Assembly (NCBI GenBank): GCA_965153455.1
Contig: OZ234496.1
Span: 13,136,304-13,200,303, forward strand
Reading direction: 5' to 3'
Length of the DNA stretch: 64,000 nucleotides
Source: Sphagnum compactum
Taxonomy: Eukaryota > Bryophyta > Sphagnopsida > Sphagnales
The notes under the pieces were generated by a model. The model had not been told where the DNA came from and made no database searches. It saw nothing but the letters and a program-made list of their open reading frames with translations. Position numbers and translations under genes: made by a program. The stretch's first letter is position 1. The number at the start of each line of letters is the position of its first letter. Positions 46,726-59,639 of the stretch are shown here, in pieces.

Positions 46726-46965
46726 CACTTTACACATCACACATCACACCATGAGAATTTATGACATGGAATTTCAATATTTTCCCAAAATAAAAAATGG
46801 TAGTTGATAATACAATTGACATTTGCAACTAGACAACACATCATTTTCCTTTGCAATTAAGTGAGCAAAACAACATGGGTTTAACACCTAATAAGTCATA
46901 AATTGCATATGTTTTTTGCAACTAATGTTTAGTTGCAAAACCCAAAATGTGTTGTCTTGAGTCTT
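46726..46965 (+). repeat. Foldback element pair, copy 2
   Basis: This copy aligns with 45096-45335 over its length. Its hairpin arms are more decayed (TTTGCAACTA and TAGTTGCAAAA), with CpG sites turned to CA or TG, as expected from methylated-cytosine decay. Confidence 0.65.
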
Positions 46966-47214
46966 GAAACACTATCTTAACTTGTTTTCCTTGTCATGGA
47001 GCTTTAGCCCGAATCATAGCTGATTTGCATTTCAAAACATTCAATTTCCTTCATCTTGAGAAAGACATTGTGTGTCCTTCTTGGGAGTTGGTCACGCACC
47101 CAAGTTAGAACACAACATTACTACTATTGATAAACTATTGACATGGTAGGAATCTTTCTAAAAAAAGATGCTAACAAATGGAAAAAAATTATAGATGAAA
47201 ATTTTGTGCAGTAA

Positions 47215-47800
47215 TGAAAAATGGGACCTAAAATCTCATTGCTTGTTGCCCAAAGGAAGGATGAAAATAGGGAGAAAATGGGTTTTTTGTATTAATCTAA
47301 AAAAATTGAGCAAGGTTAATTCCTCAAGTTTTTTTTCAAACCAATGGTTTTAATTTTTCATGAAACTTTCACCCCTATCATGAAAGTCCCCTTCATCAGG
47401 CATTGTTGGGATTAGTAACCTCTTTTGACCTTGAGGGACACTAAATGGACATTAATTGCAAAATTTTAAATGGAAACTTAATGCTTGAAAACATTTACAT
47501 GATGCAACCTAAAGGTTATAAAAACAACAAACATAAGAGCCTTGTTGCAAATTTTAAAAAGCCAGATGTAACTTAAACCAAGTTCAGTGAGCTTGGAAGG
47601 AGAAAATGGATTCCTTCTTCATAAATTTTGGTTTCATTAAGGTGTCAAACAGATCCTATTGTTATTGTTTGAAAAATCAAGGATCATTTAATGTCTTTTT
47701 AACATTCTACATCAATGATCTACTTTTTTCTATTAAGGAACTTAAAGTCATTGAAAGAATGAAACTTCAAACATTATTGGAGTTGCATTAGTTGAAATTG
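47215..47800 (+). pseudogene. Ty1/copia reverse transcriptase relic
   Basis: Broken frames follow copia RT order: a start near NGT*NLI, ARLIPQVFFQTNGFNFS, an FHPYHESPFIRH block, ENIYMMQPKGYKNNKHKSLV, then MDSFFINFGFIKVSNRSYCY and FLTFYINDLLFSI. The catalytic Y-V-D-D is replaced by YIND. Stops are frequent, so it is inactive. Confidence 0.75.
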
Positions 47801-50505
47801 TGAAACCTTTGTTAGTAGAATTTCAATTAATCAACAATTCAATTGCCCAGGTTGGAAATATTGTATGTGTGAATGGTTGGTCAAGCAGCATAATTTCTTA
47901 GTTTGTTTTTTGCTTTGACGTTGCAAGATTCAATGTGAAAAAAACACATAACATGTTGGCCACTATGTTAAACTTTCAATTCAAGGGATTAAAATGCTTG
48001 ATTGAGTATATTGAATGCCATGTAACCAACAAACTTTTTTCTAAATATGACATACATGTTTTGCTGCCACTTCTTATGAAGGCAACAATTTTTTTAATCA
48101 TAGTGTTGTTGTGATGCCATAGGAGGTTGCCCCAATCCTAGATAATTTATCCTTGTTTGGTGTTCTAGCTTCAATAGAGGAAGCAAAATGAAGGACAAGT
48201 TGTGAGTGATCCTTCTTGTTTCAGTGCTTCATTGTGAATCTTGACATTACAACTTCACCCTTATCTTAGTGGAGGTCTCATAAAAGTAAATTCTAGCTTT
48301 AACACTTTTGATTCATCGATTTTTTATAAACCTTGGTTCACATTTATAATGATTGAACACTTATTTTAACAATCCTTGGTCCACATTCATAAAGATTGAA
48401 CAAATATTTAACATTCCTAGGATCTTGACTAGTTTGAGGCATTGCAAACTTGGAATACCAAACCTTGACATGGTTATGATTTACAAAAGTTGACTAGCAA
48501 GTCATGTGCATGTATGTCAAAAATGTAATACTAGTCCAACACTAGTCTTTACTATTCAATATACTTGTGTAGTTGGTGGTTCACCCAATAAACATAACTA
48601 TTATAGTACATGGGTAGCTTTAGCACACATCTGCCAATTAATTAATTAATTTTTAATATTCCATTTTGAACAATACAATATTTTAAAATGTTGTTCATTT
48701 TCCTTCACAAAAAAATATTCTTTGAGAAAAATAAAAATTGAAAATTTCAATTCTTCTTTTTTAAGAGAAAGTTGCATCCTAGTTTTGACATTTCAATTTT
48801 TTTTTTAATGGTTATCCAAGTTCAATTATTCAAATTTCAAAATCCTTTGGCTCCACTTTTGGCATTTTTTCCAAATTCAAGAATCTTTGGCCCAGTTTCA
48901 TGTATAGTTTCGAATTCAAAAATCAAGTTCAATTTCAAGTAAACATACACATTCTTCAACATTAGATGATGTAAATACAAAGTTTCCAATGAATTAAAAC
49001 TTTGGGTTGTATAAGTATGGAGTTTTACAACTAATTAAAAAATTTCCTTCTTGATAAAGCTCAACCTACATGTAAGCTTTTCAAAAAGTTCAATTTGTTC
49101 ACTAAAAACATTTGAACTTGTGTTAAGAGCTTCCATTTTGAATCTAGCAAAAGGTTATTTTCACAATTTGATTCTTTTACCGATTCCAACCAAAAAGGTG
49201 TAAACTTGAATTGGAATCACAAGAACCCTTTGAGTTTCAAAGCAAAGTGGGGAACCTACCAAAGCTAGTTCAAATTTGCAAATATTTTGTTGGTACATCA
49301 TTCTTTAGGGTAGAATTGCCCATCATTAATCACTACCTTATCACCGAACACTTATTTAGATCTTTGTCATTTGTGCTTCATTTTGAATGATTTAAAACGT
49401 TATGAGAACACTACCTCAAGCTTGAGAATCATTTTTGAAGTGCAAAGGAAAATGAGTAATGAAAAAATAGTAAGAAAAAAAAAAGCTTTCCAATTCACAA
49501 AACATGTTTCTTTTCTTTCTCTTTGGACCCTTTATACTTTCAAATCTTCTAACTTTCTCATTTCTTATTTATTTTAAACGATTTAAAGTGCTATAAGAGC
49601 GCCAACTTCAGTTCTACATGTCATCTTGGAACTCTAATAGCGATAGAGCAATGTCCAAGCAAGTTTTTGGGTGATTGGGAATCAGCTTTGTAGAATTCGG
49701 TGGTTTGCTTTTTTGAGTTCTTGACCTCCTCTACTTTGGGGGGCCATAACTTTCTCAATTTTACTCTTTTTTTACGATTTTTAATGCACTAGATGCACCA
49801 ATAGAGGGGTTCAAGTTTTGTTTGGACACTATAAACAAAGGAACCCTCCCTTTGGATCCGGCCTACCTTGAGCGCTTAAGTGATCGTTCATAGGTTGTTC
49901 TACCCTACTTGGAAATCATTTTCAAACTTCACTATGTTTGACAGAAGGTGGTCACTCATTAGTACGCTGTTTTTCATTTCTAAAATCATTTGTAATTTGT
50001 GCCGAAGCCACCAAGGTCCTATGGTATATGTGATAGGTACTACTTGTCAAGTCAGCCCAAGTAAGTACACCACAATTGACACTAGACTAAATGCAAATTG
50101 AAAAAATCTAGAGGCTATTCAAGTTCTATTATAAGTTAGTAGATTTTGACCGTTCGTAGTGTGAAAGACAATCTTTTGCACAACCTTCCTTTGGCATGAC
50201 AAATTGCAATTGAGCACCCCAATTAGCAAGGGGCCCTAATTTGCATATTCATCCTTGAACATTGGCAAAACTAAGGCAAGTTGGGTTGCCAAAACATGGG
50301 AATTGATCACTTGTATGTGTGGGGCCATGTTCCTTGTTTCAATATTTTCTTCTTGCAAGCAAATCCCATCTGCATTACTGTACCCCAGCTAGCATAAATG
50401 CCACCTAACAACTTTGCAAGAAATCACTCCGCCAAAATACTGCTCTCTGACTGACAATGTTTTGGCCATATTTGCCTTTTGAAGAACCCTCTTCTCTTTG
50501 GATTG
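47801..50505. other. AT-rich decayed DNA
   Basis: The first few hundred bases may continue the copia relic but are too decayed to assign. Repeated words CCTTGGT(T/C)CACATT(T/C)ATAA and GATTGAACA at about 48334-48400 form a short duplicate. No gene was seen. Confidence 0.35.
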
Positions 50506-50509
50506 ATTT

Positions 50510-50870
50510 ACATGCTGACAAGAAGTTTAGGCCTTTTGGGCCCAGTCCAATTGCCCACGTAATGTTTCCCACTAGTTTCAATGTCTAGTTTCATGTCTGC
50601 AAGCTGGCTAGCACGAAGAGGGAATTCATCTTCAATCAACCAATGACCATGTGCAAATGTGACAACTAGAAAAACCATGACTTATCCCTGACAAGAGGCT
50701 TGGGCCCTTTTGCCCACGTCCTATGTCTACAAACTGTGCAGCACAGAAGATACACAACAACCACCTGCAATTGTGACAACTCCCACCATAAGACCATGAC
50801 TAATTGGCCTATCCAACAAGAGGTTGGTTTGGTCCTTCACTCAGGACTCCAAGTGGCTTCTTCTATTTGC
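50510..50870 (+). repeat. Diverged tandem duplication, offset about 180 bp
   Basis: TGACAAGA(A/G)G(T/C)TT(A/G)GGCC with TTTTG, GCCCACGT, ATGTCTACAA/ATGTCTGCAA, and TGTGACAACT followed by ACCATGACT occur in order in both halves. Confidence 0.6.
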
Positions 50871-51419
50871 ATCATTGCCTCATTCAACTGTAAAATTGTC
50901 TAGTTCCCTGTCTGACACCTTGGTTGAGGAGTGCAAATTGTAAATTAAGATCAAATCAACCAAAATTCAAATGTGGAAACCAGAGTTCTTTTTCGGAGAT
51001 TTTTTGCCACCTGATGCAAAAAAAAAAAATCGAAAAATATGGATTTTCCTTTTTGGTGTGAATTCGACTAATTTTTCTACAAAATTTGGGGGGGAAATAG
51101 CCTAATTATTATAATTGCAACTTTTGACAAAAAGACAAAAACTCTGGTGGTAACCATAGATAGCTCCAGAGGAATATTTCCAATAGTACCTGTTAGGGGC
51201 CAGAGTGAACCAGCACCCACAAATGCACCAGTTGGCTTTTCTTCCAGAGAATGGGCTGCGTTTTCTCATCCAACTCCTGACCCTGCATTAACCAACATTG
51301 TACCACATTCAACCTTTTTTGGCTGCTGACCTTTGAGCTTTTTTTTAAACGGTTTTTCCCCTAACCCTGACCTCCATACTACCCACCCACTTAGCTACCC
51401 TATTGACATAGCTAGATCT

Positions 51420-51625
51420 CCCAAACCGTAGGGCCCTCCCTCATTGTGCTTTGGGTACCATTGGAAGGCTTGTTGATGAGTAGGGTGCATTGAGGTAGTT
51501 TCTTTATTTTTAGACCTAAGGTATGGGAGATACTGAATTTTGAGCAATCTTATTCATTGGAAATTCAATTCAAATTCAAATTGGGTAACAAGTTCACACT
51601 TGGGCCAATAGCACATGCCACACTG
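51420..51625 (+). repeat. Dispersed repeat, partner of 26310-26720
   Basis: The copy shares GGTACCATTGGAAGGC, TTTTTAGACCTAAGGT, GGGTAACAAGTTCACACTTG and AATAGCACATGCCACA with the 26-kb copy, in the same orientation. Confidence 0.6.
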
Positions 51626-52224
51626 ATAGGTGGGCATGTGTGATCTTGGAGGAGAATTGGGAGCGTTTGTGAATTTGTGTCTATCTGCAATAACATCATT
51701 CACACATGACCCAAAGATGTGTGCACATTGGATGCTTCAAGAATGGTCAACAAAATCCAAAAACAACCTTTGGGTTGTTCAAGGATTAAAACATGGTGTT
51801 TTGATTCTGTGGTGATTGTTGAGTCAAACAATAGCCTTACAAAAGCCCAAGCAAATTAGGACCTTCGTGCTGCAACAATGTGATTATGTCCCAACAAAAA
51901 TAGCCCAAATACCATGTGGTTTTCCAATGAGCCCAAATTATAGCTACTCATAGATACCTATGTGGATTTGGATACTATGGTTAGCTTATGCCCAGCTGGA
52001 TGTAGCAAAGTTGACATACCCAAATTTGGCCTGGCAAAAATGGGATACCAGAATGATCTTAGCATGATCTAGCACCCAGGACTAATCAGGCGTGGTTTTT
52101 TTTTCTTTTTCTAAAAATAATTTAATTTATTATTATAATAATTTCAAAAATAAATTATGTGGCACAAAAAAAATTCATTGGCAAGCAAAGCACCCAGTAG
52201 AATTTTTCCTATGCAAAAGGGACA

Positions 52225-52580
52225 GGAGTTTCATTATTTGAAACATCCAACATCTTTTTTTTGGGCAGTATTTCCCCATGATACCCAAGGCGGGGGGGGG
52301 GAGATATCACAGGCATTTTTTTTCTTTCTGTCAATGCTTTATGTCAAGCAACACCCTTGGAGTGAGGAATTCCCAAAATATGAACCCCTTCGAACGTTCT
52401 CTAGGTGGGCACTTATTTTTGGAACACCCCACTTCTTCTCAAGCATTACCCTACATTTTATGTTGGGTAACTACTCCCCGGGTCAAGAGCATTACCAAAA
52501 ACAGTTCCCTGCTTGACTCTGGCTTCATGGGGGCTGCCCTCATTCTGGTAACGCCCTTGACGTGGGCATTCCAGTACACA
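52225..52580. repeat. Dispersed repeat, loose partner of 28740-28935
   Basis: CATTACCCTACATTTTATG, CCCTTGGAGTGAGGAAT and ACGCCCTTGACGTGGG are in roughly the same order as in the 28.7-kb copy. Two open frames over 100 codons overlap here and look like chance frames. Confidence 0.35.
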
Positions 52581-52589
52581 TAATGCCCT

Positions 52590-55300
52590 GGACATCAGGG
52601 CCTACCTCAATACAAAAAGTTATCCAAAGTTAGTTCAAAAAGGTTTAGAAGCCGGTTATATTTTTAGTTTAAAGACAGCCAACATCATGGGAAAGAAGGT
52701 GAGGAGGCTATGACAGAGAGCGCCCGTGCAACTGGATGCAATCGGTCCAGTTGTAGCACAAGTCGCCTCGTCACAGGAGGGATGAGCCAGTCCAGGTAAG
52801 GGCTGGTTCAGAGGGGGGTTGGTTAAGAGGGGGGGTGGGGGGTGGGTTAGGAGTTAGGAGATGGAATTTGCAATGACTTGCCCACCAATAATGGCTAAAA
52901 CCAGAAATAAATGAGTGGAAATCTCACCAGAAATAGGGCGCCTTGCCATGATAACCTAACCCAGTCACCCACTATTTATGTAATGGCCAACCAATTGGGT
53001 AGAATGTAAATAGGGGGTCCTTCCCCACCCATCTAAAATTACAAAACCTAGTCACGCCAGTCTTCACATCAGCAATACCACTGCCCAAGCGAAATTGGCT
53101 CAAGTTGCAAAACTTTGGAAACTCGGAACAACTTTCACTCACTATTTGACCAGGGTTAATTTGGTTCCCATAGTAGGTGGATGGTTGCAACTCACACATA
53201 GTGTAGTGCGACCTTGCAACGGTTTCCTTCTCTCCTGACAGTCGGGTTTCAGGGAGGTACTATTATGTTTTGTACCATGGCATCTCGTAACTGAATTTTG
53301 TATTAAGGTTAAAAGTAAAATCGGTCTAACATTACTATACATTTTGTGTTGAAAAGTTTTATTAATAATCAATGGAGTTTGATTTTGGATTATGCAAATA
53401 ATTTTTTTTTTTGTGGGGGGTTAATATTGTACCTTGAACTTTCGGCCTATTTTTTTAATCTTATATTGTACACAATTTATCTTGAAATTTGTAATTTCAC
53501 GTTCAACATTGGTTTATTATTCAATAAATCCAAAACATTTCAACGAGCTTCAATATGCACTTCACTATGGACCTTATCAAATGTTCACAACATTAAAATC
53601 AAACACTTCAAAGATTAGTGTTGTTTTAACTTATATTTTTTTCATGGAACAAAAGCTTGTAAAAATTCAATTAAAATATAAATTCTCATTTTTATGATCA
53701 TTTGTTGATGAAATTTAATTGAAATAATGTGAATATATTTTTCAACTATGTTTCGAACTCATGCACAATTATGCATTGTCATCCATTAGGTTCAAAGGAG
53801 TAGTCTAATATATTTGTTTGTGTTTATGATTTGCATCCATACATGAATAATGCACCAATGCAACACATATTGTAGATACTATTGTATTATGGATAATGAT
53901 TTGAATTATTGTATGAATGTTACCTTTTACATTGATGATTTATACTCTTACTAAACGAATTATTTTAGGTATTTTATTGGTCATGGTATAAGTTATGAAA
54001 TCAAAAATAAAGGATAATTTCAAGTTTAATTGAGATTAAATGGACAAGTTTATTTAAGATATTCAATTGGTGATAAAGGTATATAAGTGTGAATGTAATG
54101 ATCATGGTGAAAGGTATAGGGTATAATGCATATGATTTAACATATGGGATTAGATTGTAAATAATATTTGATTAGTTAAAATATGAAGTATATGTTTCAT
54201 TTATTGAGATTATGTTTAGATCCAAACAAGGTTTTGACTAGTTAGGGTATACGACATATTATTGAGATATGGAATTACATTGTTTAAGGTATTTGACTGG
54301 ACATGGTACAAGATGTGGAAAGTATGGATGAACGATGATATGGGAAATACGAATACAAGATGAAAGTTAATTTCATTTTTTGAAACTAAATTTATATTCA
54401 AACAAGGTTGTTTAGGGTTTCGAATGGTCAAGGTATTAAGTATGGAATTAGATATAAAGGATAATTTCATGTTTTGAAATTAAATTTAAATGGACATGGT
54501 TGTTTAAGATATTTGATTGGTTAGGGTATAAGCTATATACTAAAAGACAACAAAGAACTCCATGTCTTAATTTAAATTTAAATACAACATGTTTATACAA
54601 AAAAAGATTACCAAAAAAAAGACAAACCATTTTTCCCTTCACAACAAAATCCCAACAATTAAGCCCCATAAAATCCCCCATAAACTAGTTTTGAATTCCA
54701 AATTATATTCACCACTAGAACTTTGCAATTATTATATGAATATTTATTGACAATTCTTTAACTTCCACCCATTGGTTGCATAATCAACAACAATCAAATT
54801 ATATTTGTTATACATGAGGTTGATTGGGCCAATGCAAGCCAATTTGAGGGAGAACTTTCTCTTTCAAAATGATAACACTAACATGTCAATTGGTGCATTA
54901 AACCATGGACAAAAAGAAATGCATATATTTTTTCTTATCAAAGTACATTAAAGTTAATTTCATAAGCAATTGGAATAACATTATGCACGATATCATGTGT
55001 TTAATATGTTCACTACTTTGGTCAATGGGACAATCACATGTTTCATTAGATAATTTAATTATATTCTTAAAATATAAAAATTGAGGTCCCAAATAATAGA
55101 CATGAATTAGTGGAAAATGTTACCAAAATGCTCGTGTGACTTTCCACTTAAAATTAATGAAGCTTTTCGCTTACGCAAGAAATTTCCATGTGACACGTGG
55201 GCCAAATTAAATAATTTAAATTGTTCATTTATGAATTGCCACGTGGCAACTTAAAATTAAAAAATTAAAATTTTTGGCCCAATTGTGTGATGCCATGTGG
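52590..55300. other. Non-coding stretch
   Basis: A G-rich tract (about 52810-52850) and then AT-rich DNA. At about 53990-54520 a word family (GGTATAAG(T/C)TATG, GATAATTTCA(A/T)GTTT, TTTAAG(A/G)TATTTGA(C/T)TGG) recurs three to four times, suggesting a degenerate tandem repeat. No gene was seen. Confidence 0.4.
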
Positions 55301-55309
55301 TAGTCAAGG

Positions 55310-56600
55310 CTTAGTCAAATAAGACTAGGCAATTTAATTTAAGAGGCTTAACCTAGGTTGCTTAGCTTAAGAAGTTTAGCTTGAGTAGCTTAGCCTAAGT
55401 GGTTTAACATAGGTAGCTTAACAAGCCTAGCCTAAGAGGCCTAAACTAAAAATAAACCTAGGCAGGACTACCTAAGTAAGGAACCTAAATAATATAAGCC
55501 ATTTGCATAGGTTGCAAGTGTAAGGACTTGAACCCTCAGCAACATGTTGAAGGTTCAAGTTCTTAACCATTGCACCATAAATGTTCTTTGATAACAAGAC
55601 TACCCATCACAAAACTACAAACAAGAGTTTAATAAAACCTAAGTAGAAAAGCTTATGTACTTTAATTAAACTATACTTAACCTACCCTACCCTAAGTAAA
55701 CCTAAGCTAACTTAGTGACTTAGTCTATCTTAGGCCTACCTAGGTTAACCTATAAATACATAGGTTAACTTAGGTTAACATAGGTTAATTTAAGTTACCT
55801 AAAAAAACCTAGGCCCACCTAGGCTAACATACTTAAAATAGCTTAAAGTACTTATGCTAAACAAGGGGTGCATAGGTTAACCTAAATTGACCAAGGTTAA
55901 CTTAATCTAATTTAGAATAAATTAGCATAATTTAGGTTGATTTAGGCTATTGTAGGTTGATCTAGGTTATTGTAAGCTAACTAAGGTTAATGTTGGTTAA
56001 ACTCAAATTAAACTTATGTTAATTTAGGTTAAACCTAACATAACTTAAGTTAAACCAAGGCTAAACCTAGGTAAATTGGAAGGTTTGGCCTTTACCTAGG
56101 TTAGGTTAGGTTTAAATTGGAAGGTTTAAGTTAAATTTAAGTTTCAAACAAGGTTAATTAGAAAGTTAAACTTAAGGTAACCAAGGTTAAACCTAGGCCA
56201 ACCAAGGCTAAATTTAAATTGACACTAGGTTATTTTGGTTAAATTTAAGTTAATTTCAACTAAATCTAAGTTAAATCAGTTAAATTTGGCTAAACCTAGG
56301 TTAATTTTGCTAAACTAAAATTCAACTTTGGCTAAATCTAAGCTAAACTTAGGTTAAATCTTGGCAAATTTTTTGTTAAACCTTGACTAAACCTTGGTTA
56401 AACTAAACTAAACCTAGATTAAACTTTAGCTCAACTAGGTTAAACTTTAGCTAAACCTTGGCTAAACTATGTTAAACATAGCCTAACCAAGTTAACCTAA
56501 GTTAATCAAAGCTTGGGTTAATTTCAACTAACCTTGGGCAAACCTAGGTTAATTTTAATTTAACCAAGGCTAGAAATAGGTTAAACTTAGGTTAATCTCA
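55310..56600. repeat. 1.3-kb array of degenerate CCTAGGTTAA-like words
   Basis: Words such as CCTAGGTTAA, TTAACCTAGG, GGTTAAACCTA and GGCTAAACC fill the region at a spacing of about 10-14 bases, in both orientations. The core CCTAGG is its own complement. It is interrupted at 55500-55600 by a tRNA-like sequence. It is not a canonical plant telomere repeat (no TTTAGGG runs). Confidence 0.85.
55513..55584 (-). ncRNA. tRNA-like relic with Pol III A and B boxes
   Basis: On the minus strand, TGGTGCAATGG (55577-55567) fits an A box and GGTTCAAGTCC (55534-55524) fits a B box, 32 bases apart, the usual tRNA spacing. The acceptor arms do not pair and the T stem is weak, so it is a tRNA pseudogene or SINE head, not a working tRNA. 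Confidence 0.5.
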
Positions 56601-56724
56601 ATTAATACATTATGGATGATATTAATATGTGCTTGAAAAATATGCTTGTAACTCTATGTATTGGTTCTAGCTTGTATTTTAGCTTTATGAATAATGTGTA
56701 TTTTCAACCATTGGTCTTAAAATC

Positions 56725-57070
56725 AAAAACTCTCACATCACATGTGAAATTCATGTCATTTAGTCACAATGAAACCCTCAAAAATAAATCCTCATTTCAA
56801 TGGGTGTAAAAAATTTCATGTCACTTGTGAAATTTGTGTCATTATATAAACAAAAACTATAGCATTCAAAATCTTGTCATGATGAAGACAAAAAATCTCA
56901 TGTTGTGTGTGAAATTTATGTCATGATACAACTTAAAATTATGACATTTCAAGTTTCATCACCACGACACCCCAAATAAAAGTATTCATTTCCATGGGTG
57001 CACAAAAATTCATGTCATGTGCAAAATTCATGTTGTGATGCAAACTAAAAATTGGACGTTAGTTGCATGG
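56725..57070 (+). repeat. Degenerate tandem repeat with TCATGTCA words
   Basis: CATGTGAAATTCATGTCAT, CTTGTGAAATTTGTGTCAT, GTGTGAAATTTATGTCATG and TGTGCAAAATTCATGTTGTG recur at about 80-110 base spacing, with TTTCAATGGGTG or TTTCCATGGGTGC between some of them. Confidence 0.6.
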
Positions 57071-59639
57071 GGTAGTGGTGGAAAAGAAAAAAAAAATGTT
57101 GTGAAAGGCCCAACAACACATAAATAAGTTTTTTTTGAATTTTTTTTTTTTGGGCAAAATTCATGTCATAGTACAACTTTTTAGAAATCCTTCTATGTTG
57201 TGGTTATCTACAAGCACCTATGGTAAAACAAAATGAGATCTACATTGTTGGTAAATATCACCAAATTTTGTAATTAATGTTTGTTGTCTAGCAACATCCC
57301 GATTTTTATATATTAAAAAAATCGTTTTCAATGGCTAAAATGAAACAAATTCTTCTAAATTAATTTTTAAATTCAAATTTTCTTATATTGAATTTGAGTT
57401 TCAATGTATTTTACTTTTACACAATTCATTTGAAGTTGAGTTATTTTTTGGAGTCCACATCTATTTTGTATGGATGATAAAAATAATGTCATTATTTGAA
57501 AAGTTCATTATGAGTCCATTTTTTTCTTAAAACTCATTCATATTCTCCACTATGATTCCAATTAAAATCTATTGCAACATGGATAATTAAAAAATCAACA
57601 ATGCTAATGTTGAATATCATAACTTTACATTTTAAGATCATCTGCGTTCCACATAGATTGTGATTGTGACAATCTAATCTATCTACCCAACTATGCTTCC
57701 AACCTAGTTAAAGTGTCTTTTATAGGTCAAAATCAAATATCCAAAGGAATTAAACAAAAAAATTATAGTGATGATGATTCATTGGAGTTGATTTAAGTAG
57801 GGTAACTTCAGGTTTCATAAGTTGTCATTTTTTGAAGTCATCATTTGGAAGAATTTGCTTAGTCCATTCCCAAACATAAAGGCATGGAAATGTGTCTTTT
57901 TGGATTTGTGTCTTTTCAAAAGTTTTTTTTTCAACACCATATTCACAAATGGATTTTCAATACCTTTTTCACTAATATGAATTTGATTGTTGTTCCATTA
58001 AATTTGAATTCAATTCAATTGTCAAGAATTCAATTTAGTTGAATTGGAGTTCCATTCAATGCATTTGAATTGAATTCAAGTTACATGCAATGTCATATTT
58101 CAATATTTTTAGTCAAATGGAACTTAATTTCCACAAAATCAATTCATTTTTTTCTTAAATTGATCAATTGATCCTCACTAGGGAGCTCAAGTATAAATAT
58201 CGATGCTATGGTTTGTCATAAAAAAGAACATATTATCATTTTTTTTTTCCAAGGAGACAACCTCTTTCTTGGACTTGACATAACTAAATTCCATTAAAAG
58301 CCAATATATGATTCAAGGGTAGAATGAAAGTTATTTTGTGCCCTCAAAAAACAATGACATTACAAGCATATGTCATTAAGAGAGTTTTGAAAGACTCATT
58401 TTTGGAGACTTCATATCTTAGGTGTTTGAACAAGCACTTTGTTTATGTGTTTTTAATTTATTATGGTTGTAATAGTAATAGTATTGAAATTATTTTTTCA
58501 ATTTTATAACACATGCATTGCTAAGAATCCATTGAGATATTTGAGTGTTGTGATGTAGAAGCTAATCTAATTTTTGTATGTTGATTGATCTAAAATTTTG
58601 TTCCGAAACATCTTCAAGTACCCAAAGGGCTTAGATTTTTTCTTTCCTTTGGTCACCATGGAGAATTTTTATTATAAAATATATAAAAAATCCAAATTAG
58701 TTCCAAGCTTTCATCCATCCTCTTGCTCAAACACTTGAATGGTCTTGGAAAATTTTATTTTCAAATGAAGCAAATACAATTTCTTTACCATTTTTTAACA
58801 ACCAACCAATGGTTGTTTAATGCCTTTAGCTTATGCATTAGTAGATCAAACTGATTGAGATTAAAAAATTCAAACCAAACACATTTCTCAATTGCTCACC
58901 ATAAATGACAACAATTGTAAAAAGATTGATGAATTTGCCTGCACACAAAGGGTTAATCAAAGGGTTAGTCATTGAGATATGTTGAGATACTTCAAGAATG
59001 TACATAAACAATGTAAGAAAATGTTGAAGAATACTTAGATGGTAGGAGGAACATCCTAATGATGAGAACAAAATATTAGTTACTAATTGCAAACTTAGGC
59101 TTTGAGCATCCACTAGTTCTTCAACTATAACTTTGTGCCAAAATGTCTTGTACTCCTTTGGAATTGTCCAGTTGACAATCAAACCTATTAGACTTTATAT
59201 TCATTTCACTTCCAATTAAGATCAATGTTGGAATTAAGGATTTTGACATATGTATATACATACATACAAACATATAAACATACTCAAATGTTAATAAATT
59301 TATGTTAGAAAGTCCCATTGACCTCTCTATTCATTCTACTAGACTAAATGGAAAGTAGGAAAACTCAACAAAATAAACATTCTACATACATTTATTTTTA
59401 TGAACCATAGTAGTCAAATTTATCTTCATGTGTAAACATGAACTTGATGAAGATTACACCAATTAGTTTGACTGAATGTAATATATGAGTAAACATAAGT
59501 GATATTATATTTTGTGTACAATATTGTACAAAATACTCACGTGACATGAACTGAATTTCAAGTTTATACATATTACAACATTTAAAAATAATTGACATGA
59601 AATAATTTTCAAGTTTATATATGCTACAACATTTGACAG
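57071..59639. other. AT-rich decayed DNA
   Basis: No domain was recognised with confidence. A FLGLDITKFH frame near 58260-58300 recalls a copia block but is too short to call. A (CATA)n-like tract lies at about 59250-59280. Confidence 0.35.

Noticed and set aside
55310-56600. Interstitial telomere repeat
   Set aside because: The words are CCTAGGTTAA-like in both orientations; no TTTAGGG or TTAGGG runs occur.
58838-59182. 114-codon minus-strand frame as a copia or membrane protein
   Set aside because: No motif could be matched on either strand with confidence.
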